Positions 41,403 to 50,367 are shown, numbered from the stretch's first letter. The stretch: 64,000 bases of DNA from Curtobacterium pusillum (GCF_007680845.1 NZ_VEIY01000003.1:474852-538851); one strand, 5' to 3'. The notes: generated by a model not told the origin, from the letters alone. Translations and numbers: made by a program.

Positions 41403-42056
41403 TCAGCCGTCCGACGGTCGGGTCACGTCCGGCACACCCCGGCCCTGGGCCGGGCCGGCCACCCGTGCCGCGCTCGCCACACCGGCCGGCGGGACCACGG
41501 GGGTCGCGTGGATCGCGACGACGGGCGCACCCGTCGCACCGAGCCCACCAGGGCCACCGGAGCCACCGCCAGCACCGGAGACACCGGCACCACTGGAAAC
41601 ACCGGCAGCACCGGAGACACGCACCTCGCCGCGCCGACGTGATCGCACCGGACGCCGACCGGCCGGCGCGAGCTCGTCCCACCCGACGTGCCGGTGGACC
41701 CGGCCGTCGGCCCCTGCCACACCGTCCGATGCCCGCCCGCCCGGCAGACCCCGCACGATCGGCGCAGCCGCAGCAACCGCCGCACCCGCCGTCGCGTCGA
41801 TCCGCCGAGCGACCCGGCCGACCCCAGCGCCGGCCGCGTCACCCGACGCCGTCCGCCGCAGCACCGACACCCGCCACCGGTCGAGCACGACGACCCCGAG
41901 CACGCACGCCAGCAGGGTCAGCGCCCACCCGAGCGCCGGGCGCCCCGTGAGCTCGCAGAACACCGTCGCGCCGAGGAACAGGATCCCGAAGGTCCCGACG
42001 AAGCCGATGGCCTCCTCGATGCGGGCGGTCGGCCGGGCAGGTCCACGCTGTGCCAC
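41403..42056 (-). CDS. Hypothetical membrane protein in sugar ABC operon
   Basis: A 217-aa protein of unrecognised family. Two adjacent hydrophobic segments lie near residues 18-35 and 38-56, followed by a basic and then Gly/Ala/Pro-rich C-terminal half of low complexity. The start is GTG, 5 nt after the permease stop, so it is co-transcribed. The C-terminal half may be disordered. Third-position GC is high. A role with the importer is only suggested by position. Confidence 0.6.
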   Translation of the reverse strand: MAQRGPARPTARIEEAIGFVGTFGILFLGATVFCELTGRPALGWALTLLACVLGVVVLDRWRVSVLRRTASGDAAGAGVGRVARRIDATAGAAVAAAAPIVRGLPGGRASDGVAGADGRVHRHVGWDELAPAGRRPVRSRRRGEVRVSGAAGVSSGAGVSGAGGGSGGPGGLGATGAPVVAIHATPVVPPAGVASAARVAGPAQGRGVPDVTRPSDG

Positions 42057-42061
42057 GGCCG

Positions 42062-42973
42062 TCAGCCCTTCACGCCGCCGGCGGTGAGGCCGGCCACGAT
42101 GCGCCGCTGGAAGATGAGCACAAGGATGACGAGCGGGATGGTGACGATCGTCCCCGCCGCCATCACCGCGGTGTACGGCTCCTGGTGCGGCTGCGTCCCG
42201 GCGAACGACGCGATCGCGACCGTGACCGGCTGCGTGGCGTCGCTGGAGAGCTGGGATGAGATGAGGTACTCGTTCCAGGACGAGATGAACGCCAGGATCG
42301 CGGTCGTGAACACGGCGGGTGCGGCCAGCGGCAGGATGATCCGCCGGAACGCCTGCACACGGGTGCACCCGTCGATGCGGGCCGCTTCCTCGAGGTCCCA
42401 CGGCATCTCGCGGAAGAACGATGCGAGCGTGTAGACGGTGAGGGGCAGCACGAACGAGATGCTCGGCAGGATCAGCGCCTGGTACGTCCCCATCCAACCG
42501 ATGTCGGTGAACAGCTGGAACAGCGGCGAGATGAGCGCGACGCCGGGGAACATCGACGCCGCGAGGATCGCACCGGCGATGAGCGACTTGCCCTTGAACT
42601 CGAGCCGCGCCAGGGCGTAGGCCGCGCTCGTCCCGACGAGCAGGGCGATGATCGTGACCACGCCGCCGATGAGCAGCGAGTTCGCCAGCGCCCGTCCGAG
42701 GTGGTTGCCGAGCGAGGTGGAGAACGCCGTCGCGTAGTTGTCGAGCGTCACGTGCGTCGGCCAGGGTGTGGCGTCGAATGTGAACCCGACGTCGCGGAAC
42801 GAGGTCACCACCATCCAGTAGAACGGCAGCAGGCACCAGACGGCGATGACCGTCGCCTGGATGCCGGTGCGGAGCTTCGAACCGGTGTGCTTCTGGACGC
42901 GCACCTCGGCGCGGTCGGTCGCACGGTCGCGGGATGCCGCCGCCGAGCGCGGTCGGTCTGCTGCGAGGGTCAC
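42062..42973 (-). CDS. Sugar ABC transporter permease, MalG type
   Basis: A 303-aa permease with six predicted membrane segments and the cytoplasmic EAA loop EEAARIDGCTRVQAFRRIIL, which docks the ATPase. RVQKHTGSKLRTG precedes the first segment. The GTG start overlaps the stop of the MalF-type gene. It belongs to the CUT1 class (di-/oligosaccharide importers). Confidence 0.94.
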   Translation of the reverse strand: MTLAADRPRSAAASRDRATDRAEVRVQKHTGSKLRTGIQATVIAVWCLLPFYWMVVTSFRDVGFTFDATPWPTHVTLDNYATAFSTSLGNHLGRALANSLLIGGVVTIIALLVGTSAAYALARLEFKGKSLIAGAILAASMFPGVALISPLFQLFTDIGWMGTYQALILPSISFVLPLTVYTLASFFREMPWDLEEAARIDGCTRVQAFRRIILPLAAPAVFTTAILAFISSWNEYLISSQLSSDATQPVTVAIASFAGTQPHQEPYTAVMAAGTIVTIPLVILVLIFQRRIVAGLTAGGVKG

Positions 42974-43995
42974 TTGAGCTCACCCTTCTGCTGGGCTGCC
43001 TGGGTCTGCACGACGTTCGCCCCGAGGAACCGGACGAAGACGAACGCGACGATGAAGATCACGAGGAACGTGATCGTGGAGAGCGCCGACGCGGCGTTGA
43101 ACCCCTGCCGGATCTGGTCGACGACGAGGATCGACAGCGTGGTCGTCGCGTTGCCGGAACCACCGCCACCACCGGTGAGGATCGCCGGGAGGTCGTACAT
43201 GCGGAGCGCGTCGAGCACGCGGAACAGCACCGCGACCATGAGCGCCGGCTTGATGAGCGGCAGGGTGATGAGCATGAAGCGCTGGACCGTGGAGGCGCCG
43301 TCCATCTTGCCCGCCTCGTAGACCTCCTCCGGGATGAGCTGCAGCCCCGCGAGGATGAGCAACGCCATGAACGGCGTGGTCTTCCACGTGTCGGCGATGA
43401 TGACCGCCCACCGGGACGCCCACTCGCCGCTCGTCCAGAGGATCTGGTGCCCGAGCACGTGGTTGAGGACACCGTTCGCGTCGAAGATGAAGTACCAGAG
43501 CTTCGCGGTGACGGCGGTCGGGATCGCCCACGGCACGAGGATCGCGGCCCGGACGAGCGCGCGGCCCTTGAAGTCCCGGTTCATGATGATGGCCATCCAC
43601 ACGCCGATGACCGTCTCGAGGGCGACGGTGACGACGGTGAAGAAGAACGTGTTCCCCATCGACACCCAGAACTGGGAGCCGATGCTGCCGGGCGGGCAGG
43701 TGACGTTGCCGCACTGCTGTGCGAGCCAGTGCACGTAGTTGGTGACGCCCGCGAAGCCGCCCTGCACGAACAGGCCGGTCGCCTTGTCGAGGCCCTGGTC
43801 GAGCTGGAACGACTGGATGACCGCGCTGACCACCGGGTAGCCGATGACGACCGCGAGGAGTGCGATCGTCGGGCCGATGAGGTAGACGGCCCAGCGGCCG
43901 TGTTCGGCGTTGAGGCCGCCCTTGCGCCGCCGTTGCTTCGGTTCCATCCCCGTCGGTTCGGGGATGGCGGCGGGGATCTCGGTTGCTGCTGACAC
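42970..43995 (-). CDS. Sugar ABC transporter permease, MalF type
   Basis: A 341-aa CUT1 permease. The EAA loop is EEVYEAGKMDGASTVQRFML. An extracytoplasmic loop after segment 1 holds two cysteines (CGNVTC) that could form a disulfide, and a Gly run occurs in LTGGGGGSGN. GTG start with the strong site AAGGAGG at 8 nt. It pairs with the MalG-type gene; no ATPase is in the operon. Confidence 0.94.
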   Translation of the reverse strand: MSAATEIPAAIPEPTGMEPKQRRRKGGLNAEHGRWAVYLIGPTIALLAVVIGYPVVSAVIQSFQLDQGLDKATGLFVQGGFAGVTNYVHWLAQQCGNVTCPPGSIGSQFWVSMGNTFFFTVVTVALETVIGVWMAIIMNRDFKGRALVRAAILVPWAIPTAVTAKLWYFIFDANGVLNHVLGHQILWTSGEWASRWAVIIADTWKTTPFMALLILAGLQLIPEEVYEAGKMDGASTVQRFMLITLPLIKPALMVAVLFRVLDALRMYDLPAILTGGGGGSGNATTTLSILVVDQIRQGFNAASALSTITFLVIFIVAFVFVRFLGANVVQTQAAQQKGELK

Positions 43996-44037
43996 GTGAC
44001 GGCCTCCTTGCCGGGTGTCGGGACGCAAGTGGGTGTG

Positions 44038-44079
44038 GGACGGGAGGCGCGGTGCGGGCTGGCACCGCGCCTCCAGTCC
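44038..44079. repeat. Palindromic repeat, GGAGGCGCGG family, copy D
   Basis: Arms of 18 nt (44038-44055 and 44062-44079, one mismatch) lie between the binding-protein and MalF-type genes, right after the binding-protein stop. The position fits a hairpin that stabilises or limits transcripts so the binding protein is made in excess over the permeases. Confidence 0.75.
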
Positions 44080-44080
44080 G

Positions 44081-45364
44081 CTAGCTCCCGCTGCTGGTGG
44101 CCGTCTTGAGGGCCGCCTGCATGTCCTTCAGGGCTTCGTCGACGCTCTTCGATCCCTTGAGCGCTGCGTAGGTGTTGTCTTGGATCGCCTTCGTCACGGC
44201 CGGGTAGTACGGCGTGACGGGCCGCGGCTCGGCCGACTGGATCGACTTGAGCAGCGTCGGCAGGTAGGGCAGCTTCGCGGTCAGTTCGCTGTCGGTGTAG
44301 AGGCTCCCGACGACCGGGGCGAGCGAGCCCTGCGTGGCGAAGAACTTCTGCGTCTCGTTCGACTCGAGGAACTCGAGGAAGTCGTGCGCCGTCGCCTTGT
44401 GCTTCGAGTACACGCTGATCGCCGCGTTGTGGCCGCCGAGCGTCGAGGCGCCGGTGCCGTCCGCGCCCGGGATGGGGGCGATGCCGAAGGTGTCCTTGAC
44501 CTTGCTCGATCCGTCGGTCTTCGCGAGGCTGTAGACGTAGGGCCAGTTGCGCAGGAACAGCAGCTTGCCGTCCTCGAACGCGGTGCGGCCCTGCTCCTCC
44601 TGGTAGGTGATCGCGGCGGCCGGGATGTTCCCGTCCTTGAACGCGTCGACCAGGTTCTGCAGGCCGGCCTTGGCGTCCGTCGTGTCGACGTCCGGGGTGC
44701 CGCTCTTGCCGAGGATCGAGCCGCCCGAACCGTTGATCGCCTCGGAGGCGTTCACGGTCAGGCCTTCGTACTTCGCGAACTGCCCGGCGTAGCAGCCGAT
44801 GCCGGCCTGCTTCGCGATGTCGCAGTCCTTCATCATGTCGGCCCACGTGGTCGGCGGCGTCTTGACGAGGTCCTTGCGGTAGTAGAGCAGCGCCCCGTCC
44901 GAGGTCTGCGGTGCCGCGTAGAGCGTGTCGTTGTACGTCGCCGTCTTCACGGTGGCGGGCAGGAGCTTCGAGGTGTCGAGCTTCATCTTGCCGGTGAGCG
45001 GGGTGAGCCAGCCCTTCGCGGCGAACTCGGCGGTCCACACGACGTCGACGTCCACGACGTCGTAGTTGTCGTCCTTCGCCTGGAAGTGCTGCACGAGGTC
45101 GTCGTGCTGCTGGTCCGCCTGGTCGGACTGCTCCTTGAAGGTGACCTTCTCGTCGGGGTGGGCCTTGTTCCACTTCGCGATGAGCGGTCGGACGACGTTC
45201 GAGTTGTCCTTGCCCTGGACGTACGTGATCGGGCCGCGGCTGTCCTGCCCGTTCTGGCCGTCGTTCGATGCCGAGCTCCCGCTCGAGCAACCGGTGAGCA
45301 CGAGGCCGATGGCCGCGACCCCCGCAACCGATGCGAACCGCACCTTGGCGCGTCTTGTCTTCAC
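44081..45364 (-). CDS. Sugar ABC transporter substrate-binding lipoprotein
   Basis: A 427-aa extracellular solute-binding protein, family 1. The signal peptide ends in the lipobox LTGC (Cys26), followed by a Ser/Gly/Asn linker and a mature domain starting GPITYVQGKDNSN. Segments such as DVVWTAEFAAKGWLTPLTG, YYRKDLVKTPPTTW and GGHNAAISVYSKHK match maltose/trehalose-type binding proteins. It is the first gene of the importer operon and is preceded by two palindromes. Confidence 0.94.
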   Translation of the reverse strand: MKTRRAKVRFASVAGVAAIGLVLTGCSSGSSASNDGQNGQDSRGPITYVQGKDNSNVVRPLIAKWNKAHPDEKVTFKEQSDQADQQHDDLVQHFQAKDDNYDVVDVDVVWTAEFAAKGWLTPLTGKMKLDTSKLLPATVKTATYNDTLYAAPQTSDGALLYYRKDLVKTPPTTWADMMKDCDIAKQAGIGCYAGQFAKYEGLTVNASEAINGSGGSILGKSGTPDVDTTDAKAGLQNLVDAFKDGNIPAAAITYQEEQGRTAFEDGKLLFLRNWPYVYSLAKTDGSSKVKDTFGIAPIPGADGTGASTLGGHNAAISVYSKHKATAHDFLEFLESNETQKFFATQGSLAPVVGSLYTDSELTAKLPYLPTLLKSIQSAEPRPVTPYYPAVTKAIQDNTYAALKGSKSVDEALKDMQAALKTATSSGS

Positions 45365-45481
45365 AGCGTTGTCTCCTCATCGAGATCACCAGGGGACGCC
45401 GTCCGGCGGACCGGACGTCGTTGCCTGGAGCAGGCGACGCTGCCTGCTGGTGGAGGAAGCTACGCCCGCTCCCGGCGATGC

Positions 45482-45493
45482 GCAACCGGTTGC
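45482..45493. promoter_or_regulatory. LacI-type operator GCAACCGGTTGC
   Basis: A perfect 12-bp palindrome with the central CCGG typical of actinobacterial LacI-family sites. It lies about 118 nt upstream of the binding-protein start, in a 306-nt gap that otherwise holds no gene. The regulator at the end of the same operon is the likely ligand. Confidence 0.65.
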
Positions 45494-45541
45494 ATCGACA
45501 CCGTGACCTGAGCGTGACCTCTCGACTTCCGATGACTTCCT

Positions 45542-45557
45542 GGGTGAGCGCTCACCC
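45542..45557. promoter_or_regulatory. Palindrome GGGTGAGCGCTCACCC
   Basis: A perfect 16-bp inverted repeat with a TGAGCGCTCA core, about 50 nt from the first palindrome and about 114 nt upstream of the divergent glycosyltransferase start. The core resembles a LacI/GalR half-site pair, but it could belong to a different regulator of the glycan genes. Confidence 0.5.
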
Positions 45558-45657
45558 TCGGCATCGGTGTGTGGGAGTCCGCCCGGGGCGGGTGCGGGGT
45601 TCCGCACGATCACCGCCAGGGGGCCCGGCGCACGTTGTCGGCCCGGCGGTCCGGACC

Positions 45658-45663
45658 TACCGT
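45658..45663 (+). promoter_or_regulatory. -10 element of the first glycosyltransferase gene, leaderless type
   Basis: TACCGT ends 7 nt before the ATG at 45671. Confidence 0.45.
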
Positions 45664-45670
45664 CCTCAGC

Positions 45671-47008
45671 ATGGCCACCACCAGCACCGCTCGGACCGTC
45701 CCCGCGCCCCGGCGCGTGATCGACGTCGACCTCGATGCCCCGCTCCCCCGACTCGTCGCGGACGAGACCGGGTCGTCCGCGCTGGTGATCGGCTACCGCG
45801 GCGGTCACCCGACCGGCACGCTCGACGTCGAGCTCACCGACGACCCGGCGGACGCGGCACGCGCGCTCGGCTCGCTCCGGGAGACCGTGCTCGCCGACGT
45901 CGCCACGGTGGCCGACGACCTCCTGCCGACGATCTCCGTCGTGGTGTCCACCATCGTCGACCGCGTCGACGACCTCGGCGACCTGCTCGACGTCCTCGAG
46001 CACCTCGACTACCCCGACCACGAGGTCATCGTCGTCGACAACCGCGTCCGCGTCCCCGCCGACGACCGCCTGCCGGCGCTGCTGGCCGGTCGGGACGTGC
46101 GGCTCGTGACCGAACGTCGCCCCGGGCTCTCCGCCGGTCGGAACGCCGGGGTCGCGGCAGCACGCGGCGAGGTCGTCGCGTTCACGGACGACGACGTCCG
46201 CGTCGACCCGCAGTGGCTGCGCGCGCTCGGCGCCCGGTTCGTCCGGGAGCCGGACCTCGACGCCGTGAGCGGCGTGATCCTGCCGACCGAGCTCGCCACC
46301 CCGGCGCAGATCTGGTACGAGGCCTACTACGGCGGCTTCAGCGGCGAGCGCACCTTCGACCCCGTCACGATCGTCCCGGACGACGTCACCGGCACCATGC
46401 GGCACGCCCGAGTGCGGGCGCTGCGGCCAGACGGGTCGCTCGTGAAGCACTTCGCGGTGTACGGCATTGGCGCGTACGGTGCCGGCGCGAACATGGCGTT
46501 CCGGCGGTCGCTCATCGACGCCGTCGGCGGGTTCGACACCACCCTCGGTGCCGGGTCCCCCGCCCGCGGCGGCGAGGACCTGGCGATGTTCATCGAGACG
46601 CTCTGGCGCGGCGGACGCGTCGGCTTCGAGCCCCGCGCGGTCGTCCACCACCGGCACCGCCGGAGCATCGAGGACCTGCACAAGCAGCTCCACGGCAACG
46701 GGGTCGGGTTCACGGCACTCATGTGCGCACTCGCGGCGAAGGACCGGCGACACGTGGCGGTGCTGGCGCGACTCGTGCCGACGGCGGCGATGGTGAAGGT
46801 GCGCGAGACGCTCGGTCGACTGCGCGGCGGCTCGCCCACGGTCGCGGCCGTCGACGTCGATGCCGCGGTGCCCGCGGTGCCCGGTGCGGCGGTCCCGCGG
46901 TCGCTCGCCTACCACGAGCTCCGTGGCTTCCCGGCCGGTCCCGCCGCCTGGCTCCGGAGCCGCCGTCGGTGGCGTGCCGTGGAGGCTCAGCACTCCCAGG
47001 CCGGGTAG
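45671..47008 (+). CDS. GT2-family glycosyltransferase with N-terminal extra domain
   Basis: A 445-aa protein. About 90 residues of alpha/beta sequence precede a GT-A domain with TISVVVSTIVDRVDDL, RNAGVAAARGEVVAFTDDD (DXD metal motif) and GGFDTTLGAG...RGGEDLAMF (acceptor/ED motif). A C-terminal helical part follows HKQLHGNGVGFTALM. The whole layout recurs in the gene at 56.3-57.6 kb. There is no membrane anchor. It begins the plus-strand half of the glycan locus; donor and acceptor are unknown. Confidence 0.9.
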   Translation: MATTSTARTVPAPRRVIDVDLDAPLPRLVADETGSSALVIGYRGGHPTGTLDVELTDDPADAARALGSLRETVLADVATVADDLLPTISVVVSTIVDRVDDLGDLLDVLEHLDYPDHEVIVVDNRVRVPADDRLPALLAGRDVRLVTERRPGLSAGRNAGVAAARGEVVAFTDDDVRVDPQWLRALGARFVREPDLDAVSGVILPTELATPAQIWYEAYYGGFSGERTFDPVTIVPDDVTGTMRHARVRALRPDGSLVKHFAVYGIGAYGAGANMAFRRSLIDAVGGFDTTLGAGSPARGGEDLAMFIETLWRGGRVGFEPRAVVHHRHRRSIEDLHKQLHGNGVGFTALMCALAAKDRRHVAVLARLVPTAAMVKVRETLGRLRGGSPTVAAVDVDAAVPAVPGAAVPRSLAYHELRGFPAGPAAWLRSRRRWRAVEAQHSQAG

Positions 47009-47113
47009 CCCGGACGACGCTCGGACTGGGGACGCGAGCGAGGCGGACGGGCGCGCCCCGCACCCGTAGGATCGCATCCGACGACCCGTGCCGGACGGGT
47101 CCGAGGAGGACGT

Positions 47114-47338
47114 ATGCCCGCGGGGACAACCACCGTGCTCGACGCAGCACCGGACCTGCTCGACGCCGGCGAGCGCGAGGTCCACGTCGGCGTGCTCGAC
47201 CTGGTCGAGCCGCTGCTCGTCGTCGCCACGGAGACCGCGGTCTGCGTCTGCGGACACGGGCGGGACGCCCACGAGCACTACCGGCGCGGCAAGGACTGCG
47301 CGCTCTGCGACTGCCCCCGGTACCGACGCAGACGCTGA
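47114..47338 (+). CDS. Small Cys/His-rich protein, putative zinc-binding
   Basis: A 74-aa protein. The N-terminal half is acidic; the C-terminal half is CVCGHGRDAHEHYRRGKDC followed by ALCDCPRYRRRR, a compact arrangement of five cysteines and three histidines that suits one zinc site. GAGGAGG 4 nt before the ATG is a strong ribosome site. I recall similar short Cys-His motifs in actinobacterial proteins but no assigned function. It lies alone between glycosyltransferase genes. Confidence 0.65.
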   Translation: MPAGTTTVLDAAPDLLDAGEREVHVGVLDLVEPLLVVATETAVCVCGHGRDAHEHYRRGKDCALCDCPRYRRRR

Positions 47339-47420
47339 CGGGTGCGGGAAACCGCCGCTTCCCCGCACCCACCCCCGAGCCGCCTTGTCGCTCGCCGGAC
47401 CGGCCTGTTCACTCGGAGTC

Positions 47421-47591
47421 ATGGCCAACTCCCCTGCGGTGCTCGCGTGCGTCGTCCTCGCCCATGAGGACCCCGCCCACGTCCGCCGACTCGTCGAGGC
47501 ACTCGACCCGACCGCTGCACCGCACCTGTTTGCCCGCACGTTCCCGACCGCCGTGAGCTCGGACTCCACCACCGAGGTCGGAGTCTCGTGA
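47421..47591 (+). pseudogene. Truncated remnant, N-terminus of GT14-like glycosyltransferase
   Basis: A 56-aa ORF. Residues 7-30, VLACVVLAHEDPAHVRRLVE and following, look like the opening strand-helix of a core-2/I-branching (GT14) transferase, where LILAHxxPxxxxRLxxAL is usual. The rest is unrelated and the gene stops where the flippase begins (GTGA overlap). It is probably the scar of a deletion, kept because it couples to the flippase. A short functional ORF cannot be excluded. Confidence 0.5.
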
Positions 47592-49147
47592 CCACGCCCC
47601 CGGAGACCCGCCGCGAAGGCCGGCACGCCGACGTGACGAAGACGGTCGACGATTTCGCCGAGCGGTCGAGTCCCGAGGACGAGCGGACCGCGGTGCAGCG
47701 GCCGACCCGTCGCTCGAGCGCGGACACCGGCAGCACCAAGACCACCGAGGACCGCTCCGGAGTCCTCTTCGGGCGCGGCCTCCTGTACGTCGTCGTCTGG
47801 TCGATGCAGCTCCTCGTGAGCTCGCTCATCTCCCCCGTCCTCGCGCACGTCATGCCGCTGTCCGAGTTCGGCGTGCTCGCTTCGGCCATCGCCCTGTACC
47901 AGGCACTCGTGGTCTTCGCGGTCGCCGGGCTCGACCAGGCATCGGTCCTGCAGCGTGCCGAGGACGGCGACGACCGGAAGACCCGCGGCCTCGTGGCGGT
48001 CGGGATCGTGCTCGCCGCCGTGGTGACCGTGCTGGCACTCGTCACGATCCCGCTCTGGGGCGACGCTGCGGGCTTCGTCGGCGAACACCCGATCCTCCTC
48101 GTCACCGTCCTCTGGATCTTCCCGGCGGGGGTCGTCCAGCTGTCGCTGGCCCTGCTCGTCGCGCAGGACCGGATCCGGGTCTTCGCCGTCACGAGTCTCC
48201 TGTCGAGCGTCGGCGGCTCGATCATCGGACTCGGACTGCTCGAGTTCGTGCACGCCGACGCGACGACCTACGCGTGGGGTGGCGTGGTCGCCCAGGGCAT
48301 CGCGATGGTGATCGGTGTCATCGCCGTCCGTCCTCGAGTGCGCGGGCTCGTCGATGGACGGACCATGGGGCGGGCGTTCAAGCTCGGCATCCCCATCGCA
48401 CTCGGGAACCTGTCCTACTTCGTGCTGAACGCCGGTGACCGGATCGTCGTGCAACGGGTGCTCGGCCCGGACGAGGTCGCCCGCTACCAGATCGCCTACG
48501 TCGTCGGCTCGGCGGTCATCCTGCTGCTGACCTTCACGAACCAGGCCTGGGCCCCGCACTTCGCCGCGGTGCGGGACGCCGTGGCCCGACGACAGCTCGC
48601 GATGCACACGCGTGACCAGCTCTACCTGCTGCTCGCCCCCGTGCTCCTGGCCGTCACGCTCGTCGCACCCGTGGCGCTGCCGATCCTCGCGCCCGCGTCC
48701 TACCGCATCGAATCACTCTCGCTCGTCGTCTTCGTGGTGGCACTCACCGCCTTCCCCGTCATCGCCGGCGGCGCGACCAGCCACCTGCTCACCGTCGAAC
48801 GTCGCGGCGTCGCCATCGGGACCGTCGCCGCGATCGCCGGTGTGGTCAACATCGCGGCGAACGTCCTGCTCGTTCCGTGGCTGGGCATCGTCGGGGCGGC
48901 TGCTTCGACGGTGATCGCCTACGCGCTCCTGGCCGGCCTCCAGCAGGCTGCCCTCAGCGACCGCCGCGAATGGCGCGGGCCGCGAACACGGATCGTCCTC
49001 ATCGCGCTGCTGTCGACCGTGCTCGCCGCCGCGTCGCTCCTCCTCCCGCAGGACCTGACCTGGAACATCGTCCGCTTCGTCCTCGCCCTCGCGTGCCTGC
49101 CCTGGTTCATCCGGCGGCTCCGACTCGCTCGAGGAGCCGGGTCGTGA
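47588..49147 (+). CDS. Oligosaccharide flippase (Wzx/MviN-like, MOP superfamily)
   Basis: A 519-aa membrane protein with about 14 hydrophobic segments after a polar, charged N-terminal tail of about 60 residues. SSLISPVLAHVMPLSEFG, LNAGDRIVVQRVLGPDEVARYQIAYVVG and NQAWAPHFAAV match polysaccharide/O-unit flippases. The start is GTG overlapping the preceding remnant, and its stop overlaps the GT4 start (GTGA). It likely moves lipid-linked glycan across the membrane. Confidence 0.9.
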   Translation: MTTPPETRREGRHADVTKTVDDFAERSSPEDERTAVQRPTRRSSADTGSTKTTEDRSGVLFGRGLLYVVVWSMQLLVSSLISPVLAHVMPLSEFGVLASAIALYQALVVFAVAGLDQASVLQRAEDGDDRKTRGLVAVGIVLAAVVTVLALVTIPLWGDAAGFVGEHPILLVTVLWIFPAGVVQLSLALLVAQDRIRVFAVTSLLSSVGGSIIGLGLLEFVHADATTYAWGGVVAQGIAMVIGVIAVRPRVRGLVDGRTMGRAFKLGIPIALGNLSYFVLNAGDRIVVQRVLGPDEVARYQIAYVVGSAVILLLTFTNQAWAPHFAAVRDAVARRQLAMHTRDQLYLLLAPVLLAVTLVAPVALPILAPASYRIESLSLVVFVVALTAFPVIAGGATSHLLTVERRGVAIGTVAAIAGVVNIAANVLLVPWLGIVGAAASTVIAYALLAGLQQAALSDRREWRGPRTRIVLIALLSTVLAAASLLLPQDLTWNIVRFVLALACLPWFIRRLRLARGAGS

Positions 49148-50367
49148 CCGGGAACGGGGTCGAGACGGTCCCGCTCCGCATCGGAGTCGTGACGAACGAA
49201 CTCCAGCTCACGGGCGGCGTCGAGCGATGCGTCCTCGAGGACACCCGCGAACTCGTCTCCGCGGGTCACCACGTCGAGGTCTGGTACCGCGACTCTCGTC
49301 CCGGCATCACGGATGCAGGGTCGGCGGAGCTCGCGAACGGCGACGAACCGTACGACCGCCTGAGGGTGCCGCGGTTCCGGACCGAGGACCGCTCGTTCAG
49401 CCCGCGGACCATGGTGTCAGACCTGCGGCGCTTCGTGCGCGACGGGCTGCAGGTCCGCCGGTCCCGACTCGACGTTCTCTGGCTCAACCGTCCCGAACAC
49501 ATCGTCTGGGGCCGGATCGTGTCGATGGTCGCCGGCGTCCCGCTCGTCGTCCACCTGCACCACGCTCCGAACTACAGGCATCTGCGCCCCTTCTCCGGGG
49601 GCCGCACACACTTCCTCGCCGTCTCGCACACCATGGCGCGAGCCTGGGCGGCGGTCGGGGTCCCGCGCGACCGCATCACCGTGGTGCCCAACGGGATCGA
49701 CACGTCGGCGTTCCCCGTCACGACGGTGGACGGACAAGCTCGGGCACGTCGGGTGCTCGGACTCGACGAGCACCGACCGACGGTGCTCTACTACGGTCGG
49801 CTGTCCGTGGCGAAGGGTGTCCCCGCACTCCTCGGCGCCTGGCGTCGGGTCGCGCTCGGCGCCGCCCTCCACGAGCGTCCGGGCTCCGGATCGGATGCTC
49901 CGGCGTCGGACCGCTCGCCAGTGCTCGTCCTCGCGGGACTGAGCGTGCGGGAAGACGCCGAGCTCGTCCAGCGCACCGTCGACGCGATGCCCGAGGGCTC
50001 GGTCGTTGTCCTGCCACCGCGTGACGACGTCCTGCCCTTGCTGCACGCGGCCGATCTCGTCGTGATGCCGTCGATGCTGCCGGAAGGCTTCGGACGAGTC
50101 GTGGTCGAGTCGATGGCCGCCGGCCGCCCGGTGATCGCGACCGACAACGGCGGCACCGCGGAGATCCTCGGCGACGAGTGGTCGTGGGCGACGGTCGACC
50201 CTGCCGACCGGGTGGCCCTCGCCGACAAGCTCGTCGAGGGGCTGGACCGTGTGCGCCACGAACCGTCGATCGGGGACCGGGCCCGCGCGTACGTCCACGA
50301 CCGGTACGGGCGCGACGTGCACGTCGCCCGCCTGCTCGCCGCCCTGTACCGGCACACGGGGCACTGA
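49144..50367 (+). CDS. GT4-family glycosyltransferase
   Basis: A 407-aa GT-B enzyme. The N-terminal domain has VVTNELQLTGGVERCVLE; the C-terminal nucleotide-sugar domain has ITVVPNGIDTSAF, VLYYGRLSVAKGVPALL and the EX7E region PEGFGRVVVESMAAGRPVIA. A variable insertion (RPGSGSDAPASDRSP) breaks the second domain. It is coupled to the flippase by overlapping stop/start, so both act on one glycan. Confidence 0.92.
   Translation: MTGNGVETVPLRIGVVTNELQLTGGVERCVLEDTRELVSAGHHVEVWYRDSRPGITDAGSAELANGDEPYDRLRVPRFRTEDRSFSPRTMVSDLRRFVRDGLQVRRSRLDVLWLNRPEHIVWGRIVSMVAGVPLVVHLHHAPNYRHLRPFSGGRTHFLAVSHTMARAWAAVGVPRDRITVVPNGIDTSAFPVTTVDGQARARRVLGLDEHRPTVLYYGRLSVAKGVPALLGAWRRVALGAALHERPGSGSDAPASDRSPVLVLAGLSVREDAELVQRTVDAMPEGSVVVLPPRDDVLPLLHAADLVVMPSMLPEGFGRVVVESMAAGRPVIATDNGGTAEILGDEWSWATVDPADRVALADKLVEGLDRVRHEPSIGDRARAYVHDRYGRDVHVARLLAALYRHTGH

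Noticed and set aside
45331..48607. Long open frames of 741 and 1073 codons over the glycan genes
   Set aside because: Both are low-complexity Arg/Asp/Gly-rich frames opposite or out of phase with recognisable glycosyltransferase and flippase genes.
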